From the NCBI RefSeq assembly GCF_029016485.1, contig NZ_CP092106.1, positions 1,550,001 to 1,614,000 on the forward strand: 64,000 bases of DNA, read 5' to 3'. The DNA comes from Vibrio sp. JC009 (lineage in GTDB: Bacteria > Pseudomonadota > Gammaproteobacteria > Enterobacterales > Vibrionaceae). The notes beneath the pieces were generated by a model. It did not search any database. It was not told the DNA's origin and saw nothing but the letters and a program-made list of their open reading frames with translations. This document shows positions 56,481-64,000 of this stretch, piece after piece. Position 1 is the first letter of the stretch, and every line of letters begins with the position of its first letter. The translations under genes and the position numbers were made by a program.

Positions 56481-57428
56481 ATGAGTATTTATAGCAAGAT
56501 TCTGGTTGTTGCTGATGTCAACAATGAAACTCAATCTGCATTGTCCCGGGCTATGCAACTTGCTCAGAAGAGTACCACGAAAAGCCATATCACGTTTTTC
56601 CTCTCTATCTATGATTTCTCCTATGAAATGACGTCAATGCTGTCCAGCGAAGAGCGTGATGCGATGCGAAAAGGCGTCATTCATCAGCGTGAAAGCTGGA
56701 TGCGTGAAGTCGCCGAGCCTTATGTTGATGACAGTGTCGACTTCGATGTTAAGGTGGTCTGGCATAACCGTCCTTATGAAGCAATTATTACCGAAGTGTT
56801 CTCTGGTGAGCATGATGTATTAATTAAAGGAACCCGGAAACACGATGTACTGGAATCCGTTATCTTTACTCCGACCGACTGGCACCTGCTGCGCAAGTGT
56901 CCCTGCCCTGTGCTTCTGGTTAAAAACCATGAGTGGCCGGAAAACGGTAATATCATCGCTGCGGTTCATGTGGGATCGGAAAATCCGACCCATCTGGAGC
57001 TCAATGACTGTATTGTCGAGCAGCTGAAAAGTCTGTGTAACCGGCTGGATGCGAATCCATGCCTTGTTAATACTTACCCGGTGACACCGGCAAATATCAC
57101 CATTGAGCTTCCTGAGTTTGATCCGGCCAGCTATACTGACGCGGTGCGCGGACATCACCTTAAGTCTATGAAAGCGCTCAGACATAAGCACGGTTACAGC
57201 GAAGAGCAGACTAAAGTTGAGCAAGGATTACCGGAAGACATTATCCCTGAAATCGCAACAGAGCTGGATGCCGGTTTAGTGATTCTGGGAACAACGGGAA
57301 GAACCGGGCTGTCAGCGGTATTTATCGGTAACACCGCAGAGCATGTTATCGATAAAATCAATTGTGACATTCTCGCCCTGAAACCAAAGGGATATATCAG
57401 CCCTCTCGATCCTAATCAGGTTGATTAA
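56481..57428 (+). CDS. uspE: Universal stress protein UspE
   Basis: 315-residue tandem universal stress protein with two Usp domains (~1-145 and ~155-310). The second ends with 'AGLVILGTTGRTGLSAVFIG', the ATP-type G-2x-G-9x-G(S/T) region; the first domain is more divergent. E. coli UspE lies beside fnr as here and influences motility, adhesion and DNA-damage resistance. The ATG at 56481 with AAGGAG upstream is preferred over an ATG 30 bases earlier. Followed by a strong terminator. Confidence 0.94.
   Translation: MSIYSKILVVADVNNETQSALSRAMQLAQKSTTKSHITFFLSIYDFSYEMTSMLSSEERDAMRKGVIHQRESWMREVAEPYVDDSVDFDVKVVWHNRPYEAIITEVFSGEHDVLIKGTRKHDVLESVIFTPTDWHLLRKCPCPVLLVKNHEWPENGNIIAAVHVGSENPTHLELNDCIVEQLKSLCNRLDANPCLVNTYPVTPANITIELPEFDPASYTDAVRGHHLKSMKALRHKHGYSEEQTKVEQGLPEDIIPEIATELDAGLVILGTTGRTGLSAVFIGNTAEHVIDKINCDILALKPKGYISPLDPNQVD
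56901..56908 (-). other. KOPS-type octamer GGGCAGGG (minus strand) pointing to dif
   Basis: CCCTGCCC on the plus strand inside uspE, right of dif, correct polarity. Confidence 0.55.
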
Positions 57429-57449
57429 TTCCACATCTGAACATCTCAA

Positions 57450-57475
57450 TCCCCGGACCTGCTCCGGGGATTTTT
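57450..57475 (+). terminator. Terminator after uspE
   Basis: TCCCCGGA and TCCGGGGA form a perfect 8-bp stem around CCTGC, followed by five T. Confidence 0.9.
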
Positions 57476-57551
57476 ATCACTGGATTAATACCAATCCCGG
57501 CAATTATCTGTATCATACCCGTCTCGATTTACTTTCAAGAACATCAATACC

Positions 57552-58412
57552 ATGACCGAACAGCAACAGCCTACTAAATCGCAACAGTACAACATCAACA
57601 AACTTCAGAAGCGTCTTCGCGGTGCAACCGGTAAAGCCATTGCCGACTACAACATGATAGAGGAAGGCGATAAGGTCATGGTTTGTCTTTCAGGTGGTAA
57701 GGACAGTTATGTCATGCTGGATATCCTAATCAGCCTGCAGCGAAGCGCGCCGGTCTCTTTTGAGCTTATCGCCGTTAACATCGATAAAAAGCATCCGGGT
57801 CACCCGTCTCACATTCTTCCTGAGTACCTTGAAGAGATGGGCGTACCTTATTTGATAGTTGAAGAAGACATCCATACTCTGGTTAATGAAAAGCTTGAAG
57901 AAGGGAAAATGATCTGTTCGCTCTGCTCTCGTATGCGCCGTGGCATTATCTACCGTACAGCGAAAGAGATTGGAGCAACAAAGATCGCTCTTGGGCACCA
58001 CAGAGACGATATTCTGGAAACGCTTTTCCTTAATATGTTCCACGGTGGCAAGCTGAAAGGTATGCCGGCTAAACTGATCTCCGATGACGGGCAAAATGTT
58101 GTGATCCGCCCTCTGGCTTACTGCCGTGAAAAAGACATTATTAAGTACGCCAACGTGCGTGATTACCCGATTATTCCGGGTAACCTGTGCGGTATCGATA
58201 TCACGCCAAACAGTCAGAGAGAAAGTATTAAAGAGATGCTGAGCGGTTGGGACAAAAAGCACCCGGGCAGACTGGAGACTATGTTCAGAGCAATGCAGAA
58301 TGTCGTTCCCAGCCATCTTGCAGACTCAGAACTGCATGACTTTAAATCGATTTCAAAGCAGGAAGCAGTTGGTGAAGGTGATACACTAAAGCTGGATGTT
58401 ACCAACCTTTAA
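57552..58412 (+). CDS. ttcA: tRNA 2-thiocytidine(32) synthetase TtcA
   Basis: 286-residue PP-loop enzyme that thiolates cytidine-32 in several tRNAs, using ATP and a [4Fe-4S] cluster. The PP-loop is '[13 protein letters not shown]' (~45-57). The cluster cysteines are Cys122 and Cys125 in '[11 protein letters not shown]' and Cys213 in '[15 protein letters not shown]'. Length is normal. Close to fnr-uspE as in E. coli. Confidence 0.96.
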   Translation: MTEQQQPTKSQQYNINKLQKRLRGATGKAIADYNMIEEGDKVMVCLSGGKDSYVMLDILISLQRSAPVSFELIAVNIDKKHPGHPSHILPEYLEEMGVPYLIVEEDIHTLVNEKLEEGKMICSLCSRMRRGIIYRTAKEIGATKIALGHHRDDILETLFLNMFHGGKLKGMPAKLISDDGQNVVIRPLAYCREKDIIKYANVRDYPIIPGNLCGIDITPNSQRESIKEMLSGWDKKHPGRLETMFRAMQNVVPSHLADSELHDFKSISKQEAVGEGDTLKLDVTNL

Positions 58413-58451
58413 GCTCATGATTAAACCACTAAAACTAAACCCATGAGAAAC

Positions 58452-58572
58452 AACCCCTCCCTGCCTCCCCTTCGATGTTACTTCTTCGAAAATCTGGCTT
58501 TTCGAGGCTAAGGGGAGGAGCATTCTTTGACTCCTTAAACTTGTGTATAAGAGCCAGGAATTAGAGGGGGTT
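58452..58572. repeat. Nested inverted-repeat element (121 bases) between convergent genes
   Basis: Outer arms AACCCCTC and GAGGGGGTT and inner arms CCTCCCCTT and AAGGGGAGG are arranged symmetrically, giving a long stem-loop. It lies between the convergent ttcA and bax genes. It looks like a non-coding dispersed element. No second copy was seen in this window. Confidence 0.6.
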
Positions 58573-58616
58573 GGTTATACAAAAATTAACTGTTCTCTGC
58601 TAATTCTGAAAAGTTA

Positions 58617-59414
58617 TCAGGATTCTGTTTTCCAGTACTTGCTGTTTACTCTGAGCATAGACTGAAGATCATTAACGTATTCCTGCCCTCTTTCCGAATA
58701 ACGAAGTAATCCCTGTGTGAGCTGATTAGCCGCGTTCACATCGGTAAGGCTGTCACCATGCTGCGCAAGCTGGCTGCGAATCTCTCTTAACTCGCTGTAG
58801 GCTCTGTTCCGGTTTACGTTCAGGAAATAGGCGTTAACCGAACCATACACAGAATCAAACTTCGCTACCTCGTGGGTTGCTCCTTCCACCCTCTGAAGAG
58901 GAACAAGACCACAACCTTTGGTGTAACACCACTGGCCAAAGTAGTTATTTGCCTCTCTGGCAAAACGGGATGTTCCCCATGCTGACTCGTTAGCGGCTTG
59001 CGTTAACACTAAAGACTCGGGTAACACATTGACTTTTAGAAGCATATTTTTCAGCCACACATCTGTGACAATGTCACTAACTATGGCTTCGTTATAGAGC
59101 TTTCCTAAGCGTTTAGCTTCTGTCAGTTGATCTGGAGTTATGGAGCCACCTTCAAACGACTTGCTAATGCCCTCCAGTGTTGCTCTCTGTTTTAATACGT
59201 TGGCATTTGCTTTTGCAATACTTGGTCTCATAAAGTCAAAGAAAGCCTGCTTTTTCTGATTTACGTCAGTGTGAGCAGTAAAGTCCGGAGCTGGAGCCGT
59301 TTCGGGCTCTGTCTGAGCTGTCTGGTTGTCCGGAAGATAATCAGGGTTAAGAAAAGGGTAAAGCGTAGCGATACCAATAAATATCGCTACGAAAATACTA
59401 ACTAAATTACGCAT
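58617..59414 (-). CDS. bax: Bax-like glucosaminidase-domain protein
   Basis: 265 residues. An N-terminal membrane anchor or signal (MRNLVSIFVAIFIGIATLYP), a Pro/Glu/Thr-rich linker, then a glucosaminidase (lysozyme subfamily 4) domain with the catalytic glutamate in 'LTQAANESAWGTSRFAREAN' and 'NNYFGQWCYTKGCG'. This matches E. coli Bax, a probable peptidoglycan hydrolase. I use the ATG at 59414; a longer form to 59492 would run through the upstream gene. It overlaps the end of the upstream membrane-protein gene by eight bases, so translation is coupled. A matS site lies within it. Confidence 0.88.
   Translation of the reverse strand: MRNLVSIFVAIFIGIATLYPFLNPDYLPDNQTAQTEPETAPAPDFTAHTDVNQKKQAFFDFMRPSIAKANANVLKQRATLEGISKSFEGGSITPDQLTEAKRLGKLYNEAIVSDIVTDVWLKNMLLKVNVLPESLVLTQAANESAWGTSRFAREANNYFGQWCYTKGCGLVPLQRVEGATHEVAKFDSVYGSVNAYFLNVNRNRAYSELREIRSQLAQHGDSLTDVNAANQLTQGLLRYSERGQEYVNDLQSMLRVNSKYWKTES
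59065..59077. other. matS site (MatP-binding), exact consensus
   Basis: GTGACAATGTCAC, identical in sequence to the site at 5182. It lies inside bax, about 21 kb right of dif. Confidence 0.85.
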
Positions 59415-60246
59415 CAAAAGTGTCTGAACCTGTCGGTTTTTCAGTGTTGTTGTCAGGGGTTTGGGTGCTATCCGGTGGCGTTGTATCGTCACTGTTGTCA
59501 GTGGCGATGATCTTCAATGAAATGCCAAACATATTGCGGTAAATAATGCCTTTTACATGGAAAAACAGCGGCAGAACTACCACTAAAAAGATGCCGTAAA
59601 ATACAACAGATGCGATAAATAGCAACATTAGCAGCATGTAAATCGCAATTATTGGGAACAGCTTCTTATTAATCGCTCTTAAAGAGAGCAGAAGAGATTG
59701 CATCGGAGGCACGCGTTTTTCACAAATCAGCAGGACAGAGTTGCTAAATGCCAGACCAAGATACATAGATAAAACAGGAACTATGGTGCCGGCAATGCCC
59801 TGCAGAGTCAGTGCCACAAGCGTTGCAAGAATCAGAGGTACGGTAAACTGCAACCCCTTCAGAATATGTCTTGGTGACGTTTTTAAACCGGCAGCATGGC
59901 TCATTGCCATCAGGCTGACTCCGGCGTAAATAGGTGCACTAATGACTTCATAGCTGAAGTTAGCCACAAAGATTGCCTGAAATATGGCAGGGTCTAAGGT
60001 CTCAGGGTGAAGAAACATCTCCAGCAAAGCTGCCGGATCACCTACCTGTAATTTCAGGGCAATATAGAAAATGGCTCCCTGAACCATAAGTAAAGTAAGA
60101 ATGGACGGGGAAAACGAAAGAAAATTCCGGATAGTAAACTTCCACGCTTCCTGGAAAACGGCTACCGGACTGAGCTCGTAATTGCCCGACAGGGCTTTTT
60201 CTACGGAGCCACCAAGAGTAAAGCTTTTTTCAATATTGTTATTCAT
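59407..60246 (-). CDS. Polytopic membrane protein coupled to bax, function unknown
   Basis: 279 residues with about five or six hydrophobic segments ('ILTLLMVQGAIFYIAL', 'VPLILATLVALTLQGIAG', 'LFPIIAIYMLLMLLFIASVV', 'VVFYGIFLVVVLPLFF') and a Thr/Asp/Pro-rich cytoplasmic tail (DNSDDTTPPDSTQTPDNNTE). I do not recognise the family with confidence; a distant likeness to YciC/DUF975-type proteins is possible. Its last eight bases overlap the bax start, suggesting a joint envelope role. A hairpin sits 10 bases before its ATG. Confidence 0.75.
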   Translation of the reverse strand: MNNNIEKSFTLGGSVEKALSGNYELSPVAVFQEAWKFTIRNFLSFSPSILTLLMVQGAIFYIALKLQVGDPAALLEMFLHPETLDPAIFQAIFVANFSYEVISAPIYAGVSLMAMSHAAGLKTSPRHILKGLQFTVPLILATLVALTLQGIAGTIVPVLSMYLGLAFSNSVLLICEKRVPPMQSLLLSLRAINKKLFPIIAIYMLLMLLFIASVVFYGIFLVVVLPLFFHVKGIIYRNMFGISLKIIATDNSDDTTPPDSTQTPDNNTEKPTGSDTFDA

Positions 60247-60584
60247 AAATAATTCCGAGGCAGCGAACTGCTTTGCTGCCTCTCTGTTGTCGATATTGTA
60301 AGTATACTTAATTGTTGCGCTTTCTTGAAAGATAATCTATTTCAAATCATTGTTAAATCTTCGCTCGTACTGTATCTGTAAAATTTACAGAAAGCGCAGT
60401 AATAATCTTGGATAAAAGCTTTATCAGGACAAAATAGAAGCGTAATATCTTGTCCGCTATTGTAATCGATTAGTCATTCCTGCGGTTGCAGGAATCTGTT
60501 CACAACGCGTCGTAGTATCAATAGCCGAAACCAAGTTTCTCTATCTTATACTTATTTTTTTCCCTGTTTTGGAGATTCGTTGCA
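60247..60584. other. Divergent intergenic region between the bax-coupled gene and potA
   Basis: 338 bases. Near the left edge GAGGCAGC (60257-60264) pairs with GCTGCCTC (60275-60282). On the minus transcript this hairpin stands right before the ribosome site of the membrane-protein gene. A REP-like palindrome follows at 60474-60497. The potA promoter must lie near the right end (CTTATACTTATTTTTT region, 60544-60559). Nothing else recognised. Confidence 0.5.
60474..60497. repeat. REP-like palindrome
   Basis: ATTCCTGC and GCAGGAAT form a perfect 8-bp stem with a GGTT loop, within GTCATTCCTGCGG-TTGCAGGAATC. It resembles a widespread 'GTCATTCCTGCG' family, and a degenerate copy lies at 25820. 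Confidence 0.55.
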
Positions 60585-61700
60585 TTGAAAAACAATGTTT
60601 CAGTTTCAGATAATCCGGTTGTAAAGCTGGAAGGTATTTCTAAAAGTTTTGATGGTAAAGACGTTATCAGCGGGTTGAATCTTTCCGTTAATAACGGCGA
60701 GTTTCTTACTATCCTGGGACCATCGGGATGCGGTAAAACCACCGTTTTAAGAATGATTGCCGGTTTTGAGTCTCCGGATTCCGGCCATATCGTACTGGAT
60801 AACGAAGATGTCACAGATACCCCTTCAGAGCTTCGTCCGGTGAATACGGTTTTTCAGAGCTATGCCCTCTTCCCACATATGACGGTTTTTGAAAATGTTG
60901 CTTTTGGCCTGAAAATGCAAAAGGTCCCGGCAGCAGATATCGAGCTAAGAGTAAACGACGCCTTAAAGATGGTGAAGCTTGAGGCCATGGCACAAAGAAA
61001 GCCACACCAGTTATCGGGCGGACAACAGCAGCGTATCGCCATTGCCCGCGCTGTGGTTAATAAACCAAGGGTGCTGCTGCTGGATGAATCCCTGTCCGCT
61101 CTGGACTATAAACTGCGCAAGCAGATGCAGATAGAGCTTAAGCAGTTGCAGCGACAACTGGGTATCACTTTTGTCTTTGTCACTCACGATCAGGAAGAAG
61201 CACTTTCCATGTCCGACCGTATCATCGTCATGCGCGAAGGCGTTATTGAGCAGGACGGTACACCGAAAGAGATCTATGAAGAGCCGTGCAACCTGTTTGT
61301 TGCGCGCTTTATCGGTGAGATTAACCTCTTCAGCGCAAAGCCATTAAAGCGCTTGGATCAGTCTAAGATTCTTGCGGAAATCGAGGGGGTTGAGTCCGTT
61401 GTCCATTACGATAAAGCACTTAACACTGAAGAAAAACTTCAGGTTCTGCTTCGTCCGGAAGACTTGCGTCTGGAAGAGATTGGCGAGAACGAAAACCGCG
61501 GAATTGTGGGAAAAGTGATTGAACGAACCTACAAAGGGATGACACTGGATTCCGTCGTTGAACTTGAGTCCGGCACTAAAGTGATGGTGAGCGAGTTCTT
61601 TAACGAGGACGACCCGGATGTGGACCACTCTCTTGGCCAGAAGGTGTCGGTTAGCTGGGTTGAAAGCTGGGAAGTGGTACTAAAAGATGAAAATGAATAA
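60585..61700 (+). CDS. potA: Spermidine/putrescine ABC transporter ATPase PotA
   Basis: 371 residues. ATPase domain with '[18 protein letters not shown]' (Walker A), '[20 protein letters not shown]' (signature), '[16 protein letters not shown]' (Walker B) and '[11 protein letters not shown]', then the regulatory TOBE domain (~250-371) ending '[16 protein letters not shown]' as in E. coli PotA. It starts at a TTG (60585) with GGAG upstream; no in-frame ATG gives the conserved N-terminus. The end overlaps potB by 14 bases. Confidence 0.95.
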   Translation: MKNNVSVSDNPVVKLEGISKSFDGKDVISGLNLSVNNGEFLTILGPSGCGKTTVLRMIAGFESPDSGHIVLDNEDVTDTPSELRPVNTVFQSYALFPHMTVFENVAFGLKMQKVPAADIELRVNDALKMVKLEAMAQRKPHQLSGGQQQRIAIARAVVNKPRVLLLDESLSALDYKLRKQMQIELKQLQRQLGITFVFVTHDQEEALSMSDRIIVMREGVIEQDGTPKEIYEEPCNLFVARFIGEINLFSAKPLKRLDQSKILAEIEGVESVVHYDKALNTEEKLQVLLRPEDLRLEEIGENENRGIVGKVIERTYKGMTLDSVVELESGTKVMVSEFFNEDDPDVDHSLGQKVSVSWVESWEVVLKDENE

Positions 61701-62550
61701 GCTGAGCCTGGAAAAGGTCATTGTTTACGTTATCGTTACCTGGCTGCTGCTGTTTGTCATGCTGCCAAACCTGATGATAATCGGTACCAGTTTTCTGACC
61801 CGTGACGAAGCCAGTCTTATTGATTTAACCTTCACTCTTAACAACTACGCAAGGCTGGCTGATCCGCTCTACGCAAAGGTTCTGCTGCACTCCTTTTATA
61901 TGGCGTCTGTTGCTACCCTGCTCTGCCTTTTGATTGGCTACCCGTTTGCCTATATCGTGGCCAAAATGCCTGAAAAGTGGCGTCCGGTGATGCTGTTTCT
62001 TGTGATTGTTCCCTTTTGGACCAACTCACTGATCCGTACCTACGGATTAAAAGCGGTCATCGGCACTCAGGGCGTGTTTAATAAGGCGTTGATCGCCCTT
62101 GATATTATCGACAAACCGCTTCGGATTATGTACAGCGAATCTGCGGTGATGATTGGCCTTGTTTACATTCTGCTGCCGTTTATGATTCTGCCGCTCTATT
62201 CTGCGATTGAAAAACTGGACCATACTTATATTGAAGCGGCCAGAGATCTGGGCGCAAATAAGATCCAGACGTTTATCCGAGTGATTCTGCCGCTGACTAT
62301 GCCGGGAATTATCGGTGGCTGCCTGCTGGTACTGCTCCCTGCCCTTGGCATGTTCTATATTTCAGACCTGCTTGGTGGAGCCAAGAATCTGCTGATCGGT
62401 AACGTAATAAAAAGTCAGGTGCTAAACGCCAGAGACTGGCCATTTGGCGCAGCCACCAGTATCTCTCTTACTGTGGCAATGGCGGTGTTGCTCTATGCCT
62501 ACTACAGAGCCGGGCGCATGCTAAATCGCAAAGTGGAGCTGGAATCATGA
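61687..62550 (+). CDS. potB: Spermidine/putrescine permease PotB
   Basis: 287-residue inner-membrane permease with six helices and the coupling loop '[20 protein letters not shown]'. The start overlaps the end of potA; an ATG six bases further (61693) is an alternative. Overlaps potC by four bases (ATGA). Confidence 0.95.
   Translation: MKMNKLSLEKVIVYVIVTWLLLFVMLPNLMIIGTSFLTRDEASLIDLTFTLNNYARLADPLYAKVLLHSFYMASVATLLCLLIGYPFAYIVAKMPEKWRPVMLFLVIVPFWTNSLIRTYGLKAVIGTQGVFNKALIALDIIDKPLRIMYSESAVMIGLVYILLPFMILPLYSAIEKLDHTYIEAARDLGANKIQTFIRVILPLTMPGIIGGCLLVLLPALGMFYISDLLGGAKNLLIGNVIKSQVLNARDWPFGAATSISLTVAMAVLLYAYYRAGRMLNRKVELES
62337..62344 (-). other. KOPS-type octamer GGGCAGGG (minus strand) pointing to dif
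   Basis: CCCTGCCC on the plus strand inside potB, right of dif, correct polarity. Confidence 0.55.
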
Positions 62551-63317
62551 AAAAATTATTTAACTTCAGCTTTATGGGCCTGGTTTACCTGTTTTTGTAC
62601 CTGCCGATTATTGTGCTGATTGCCAACTCATTTAACGCCAATAAGTTTGGCTTTAAATGGGGAGGCTTTACCACAAAATGGTATAGCGCACTGGTAAATA
62701 ACGACAGTCTGATTCAGGCCGCCTGGCATTCGTTAAATATTGCTGTGTTTTCCGCAACCGCTGCAACTGTGCTGGGTAGCCTTACTGCCGTCGCCCTGTT
62801 CCGCTATCAGTTCCGGGGCAAAGGTATGGTAAATGGTTTGCTGTTTATCGTGATGATGTCACCGGATATCGTAATGGCGATTTCTCTGCTGGCACTGTTT
62901 CTGGTTCTTGGCGCCCAGCTTGGCTTTTTAACTCTTCTGGTTGCTCATATCACTTTTTGTCTGCCGTTTGTTGTGGTCACTGTTTACAGCCGCCTGAATG
63001 GTTTTGATGTAAAAATGCTTGAGGCGGCGAAGGATCTGGGAGCCGGTGAATGGGTCATCCTTAAGCAAATCATTTTTCCCCTGGCTAAACCTGCGGTGGC
63101 CGCAGGCTGGTTACTGAGCTTTACCCTGTCGCTGGATGATGTGATTATCAGCTCCTTCGTTACCGGGCCGACCTATGAAATACTGCCGTTAAAAATCTAT
63201 TCCATGGTTAAAGTGGGAATATCCCCAGAGGTAAATGCTCTGGCTACCGTTATGCTATTGGTTTCTCTTGTTTTGGTGATATTTTCCCAGTTTCTGGCAA
63301 GAGAAAAAATCCGATAA
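62547..63317 (+). CDS. potC: Spermidine/putrescine permease PotC
   Basis: 256 residues, six helices, coupling loop 'MLEAAKDLGAGEWVILKQII', and the PotC segment 'SFTLSLDDVIISSFVTGPTY'. It forms the channel with PotB. Coupled to potB by an ATGA overlap; potD follows after 82 bases. Confidence 0.95.
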   Translation: MKKLFNFSFMGLVYLFLYLPIIVLIANSFNANKFGFKWGGFTTKWYSALVNNDSLIQAAWHSLNIAVFSATAATVLGSLTAVALFRYQFRGKGMVNGLLFIVMMSPDIVMAISLLALFLVLGAQLGFLTLLVAHITFCLPFVVVTVYSRLNGFDVKMLEAAKDLGAGEWVILKQIIFPLAKPAVAAGWLLSFTLSLDDVIISSFVTGPTYEILPLKIYSMVKVGISPEVNALATVMLLVSLVLVIFSQFLAREKIR

Positions 63318-63399
63318 ATACAGATAATGAATCAATTGTATTTTTGCATTAAATCATGTACATATGTGTCAACACAATTATCAGTGAGATGGAAATATC

Positions 63400-64000
63400 A
63401 TGAACAACTGGTCTAAACTTTTTGCTCGGGCTTTGGGAGTTGCAGCGGTATCCGGTGCGTTAATCTCGGCTCCTGGCTTTGCTGCCGACGAAGAGCTCTA
63501 TTTTTATAACTGGTCTGAGTATATCCCGAGTTCTGTCCTGCAGGACTTTACTAAAGAAACAGGCATCAAGGTTATCTACTCCACTTATGAGTCAAACGAA
63601 ACCATGTATGCCAAGCTGAAAACTCAGGGCAAAGGTTATGACCTTGTGGTTCCTTCTACCTATTTTGTCTCCAAAATGCGTAAAGAAGGCATGCTGCAAA
63701 AGATAGATAAGGAAAAGCTATCTCACTTTAACGATCTGGATCCAAACTATCTGGACAAATCTTTCGACCCGAGCAACGACTACTCTATTCCGTATATCTG
63801 GGGCGCAACCGGTATCGGCATTAACTCCGATATGCTCGATGCAACCAACATTCGCAGCTGGGATGACCTGTGGGATCAGAAGTGGGAAGGTCAGTTGATG
63901 ATGATGGATGACTCGCGTGAGTTTTTCCATATCGCACTGGTTAAGCTTGGTTATTCCACTAACACAACCAATCCGGATGAAATCAAAGCGGCCTATGAAG
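63400..64000 (+). CDS. potD: Spermidine/putrescine periplasmic-binding protein PotD (partial)
   Basis: First 200 residues; the 3' end runs off the window. Signal peptide MNNWSKLFARALGVAAVSGA... cleaved near APGFAADE. The mature start 'ELYFYNWSEYIPSSVLQDFT' carries the aromatic Trp-Ser-Glu-Tyr motif, followed by 'GYDLVVPSTYFVSKM' and 'IPYIWGATGIGINSDML', all typical of PotD. It binds polyamine for PotABC. GAGATGG lies before the ATG. Confidence 0.96.
   Translation, partial: MNNWSKLFARALGVAAVSGALISAPGFAADEELYFYNWSEYIPSSVLQDFTKETGIKVIYSTYESNETMYAKLKTQGKGYDLVVPSTYFVSKMRKEGMLQKIDKEKLSHFNDLDPNYLDKSFDPSNDYSIPYIWGATGIGINSDMLDATNIRSWDDLWDQKWEGQLMMMDDSREFFHIALVKLGYSTNTTNPDEIKAAYE

Overview
The window looks like a stretch of chromosome 1 of a Vibrio or close Vibrionaceae relative. 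Gene content and order resemble Vibrio and E. coli: aapJQMP, letAB-rsmF, proQ-prc, pepN, a 1613-residue NAD-glutamate dehydrogenase, pyrD, zapC, rlmL-uup, rmf, fabA, a LonB-type protease, matP, vpsV/vpsS-like genes, ccoNOQP, fnr-uspE-ttcA and potABCD. Two genes run off the ends: aapP on the left and potD on the right.

The central observation is that this is the replication terminus. A near-canonical 28-bp dif site lies at 38329-38356. matP sits about 0.6 kb to its left. Three exact matS sites (GTGACRNYGTCAC) occur at 5182, 48308 and 59065. Five GGGNAGGG (KOPS) octamers were found by eye, and all point toward dif from both sides.

Layout. 0-4.1 kb: amino-acid ABC transporter (minus strand). 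4.5-9.8 kb: a siroheme-synthase-like protein with a broken methyltransferase tail, yajQ, a DAHP synthase, a CvfB-like RNA-binding protein and rsmF. 9.9-13.8 kb: LetAB lipid-transport system. 14-25.8 kb: proQ-prc, a two-domain exported protein, pepN, a heptamer repeat array in front of a DUF2835 gene, and the giant glutamate dehydrogenase. 26-34.7 kb: pyrD, zapC, rlmL, uup, a DUF3466 surface protein and rmf. 34.8-38.3 kb: fabA with FabR and FadR operators, lonB and matP, ending at dif.

Right of dif: a DUF211 plus VIT-like membrane protein pair; then a minus-strand operon coding for an acyl-CoA ligase, oxoacid dehydrogenase E1-alpha, E1-beta and E2, and a dedicated acyl carrier protein; then a NosP-like (FIST) sensor translationally coupled to a hybrid histidine kinase; then the complete cbb3 oxidase structural and assembly block leading into fnr, uspE and ttcA; then bax with a coupled membrane protein; and finally the spermidine/putrescine importer.

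The cbb3 block and its redox regulator fnr form one respiratory island, and fnr carries a perfect FNR box over its own start region. The NO-sensor/kinase pair diverges from ccoN. Several intergenic gaps hold REP-like palindromes or longer inverted-repeat elements. No rRNA, tRNA, CRISPR array, transposase or prophage was seen.
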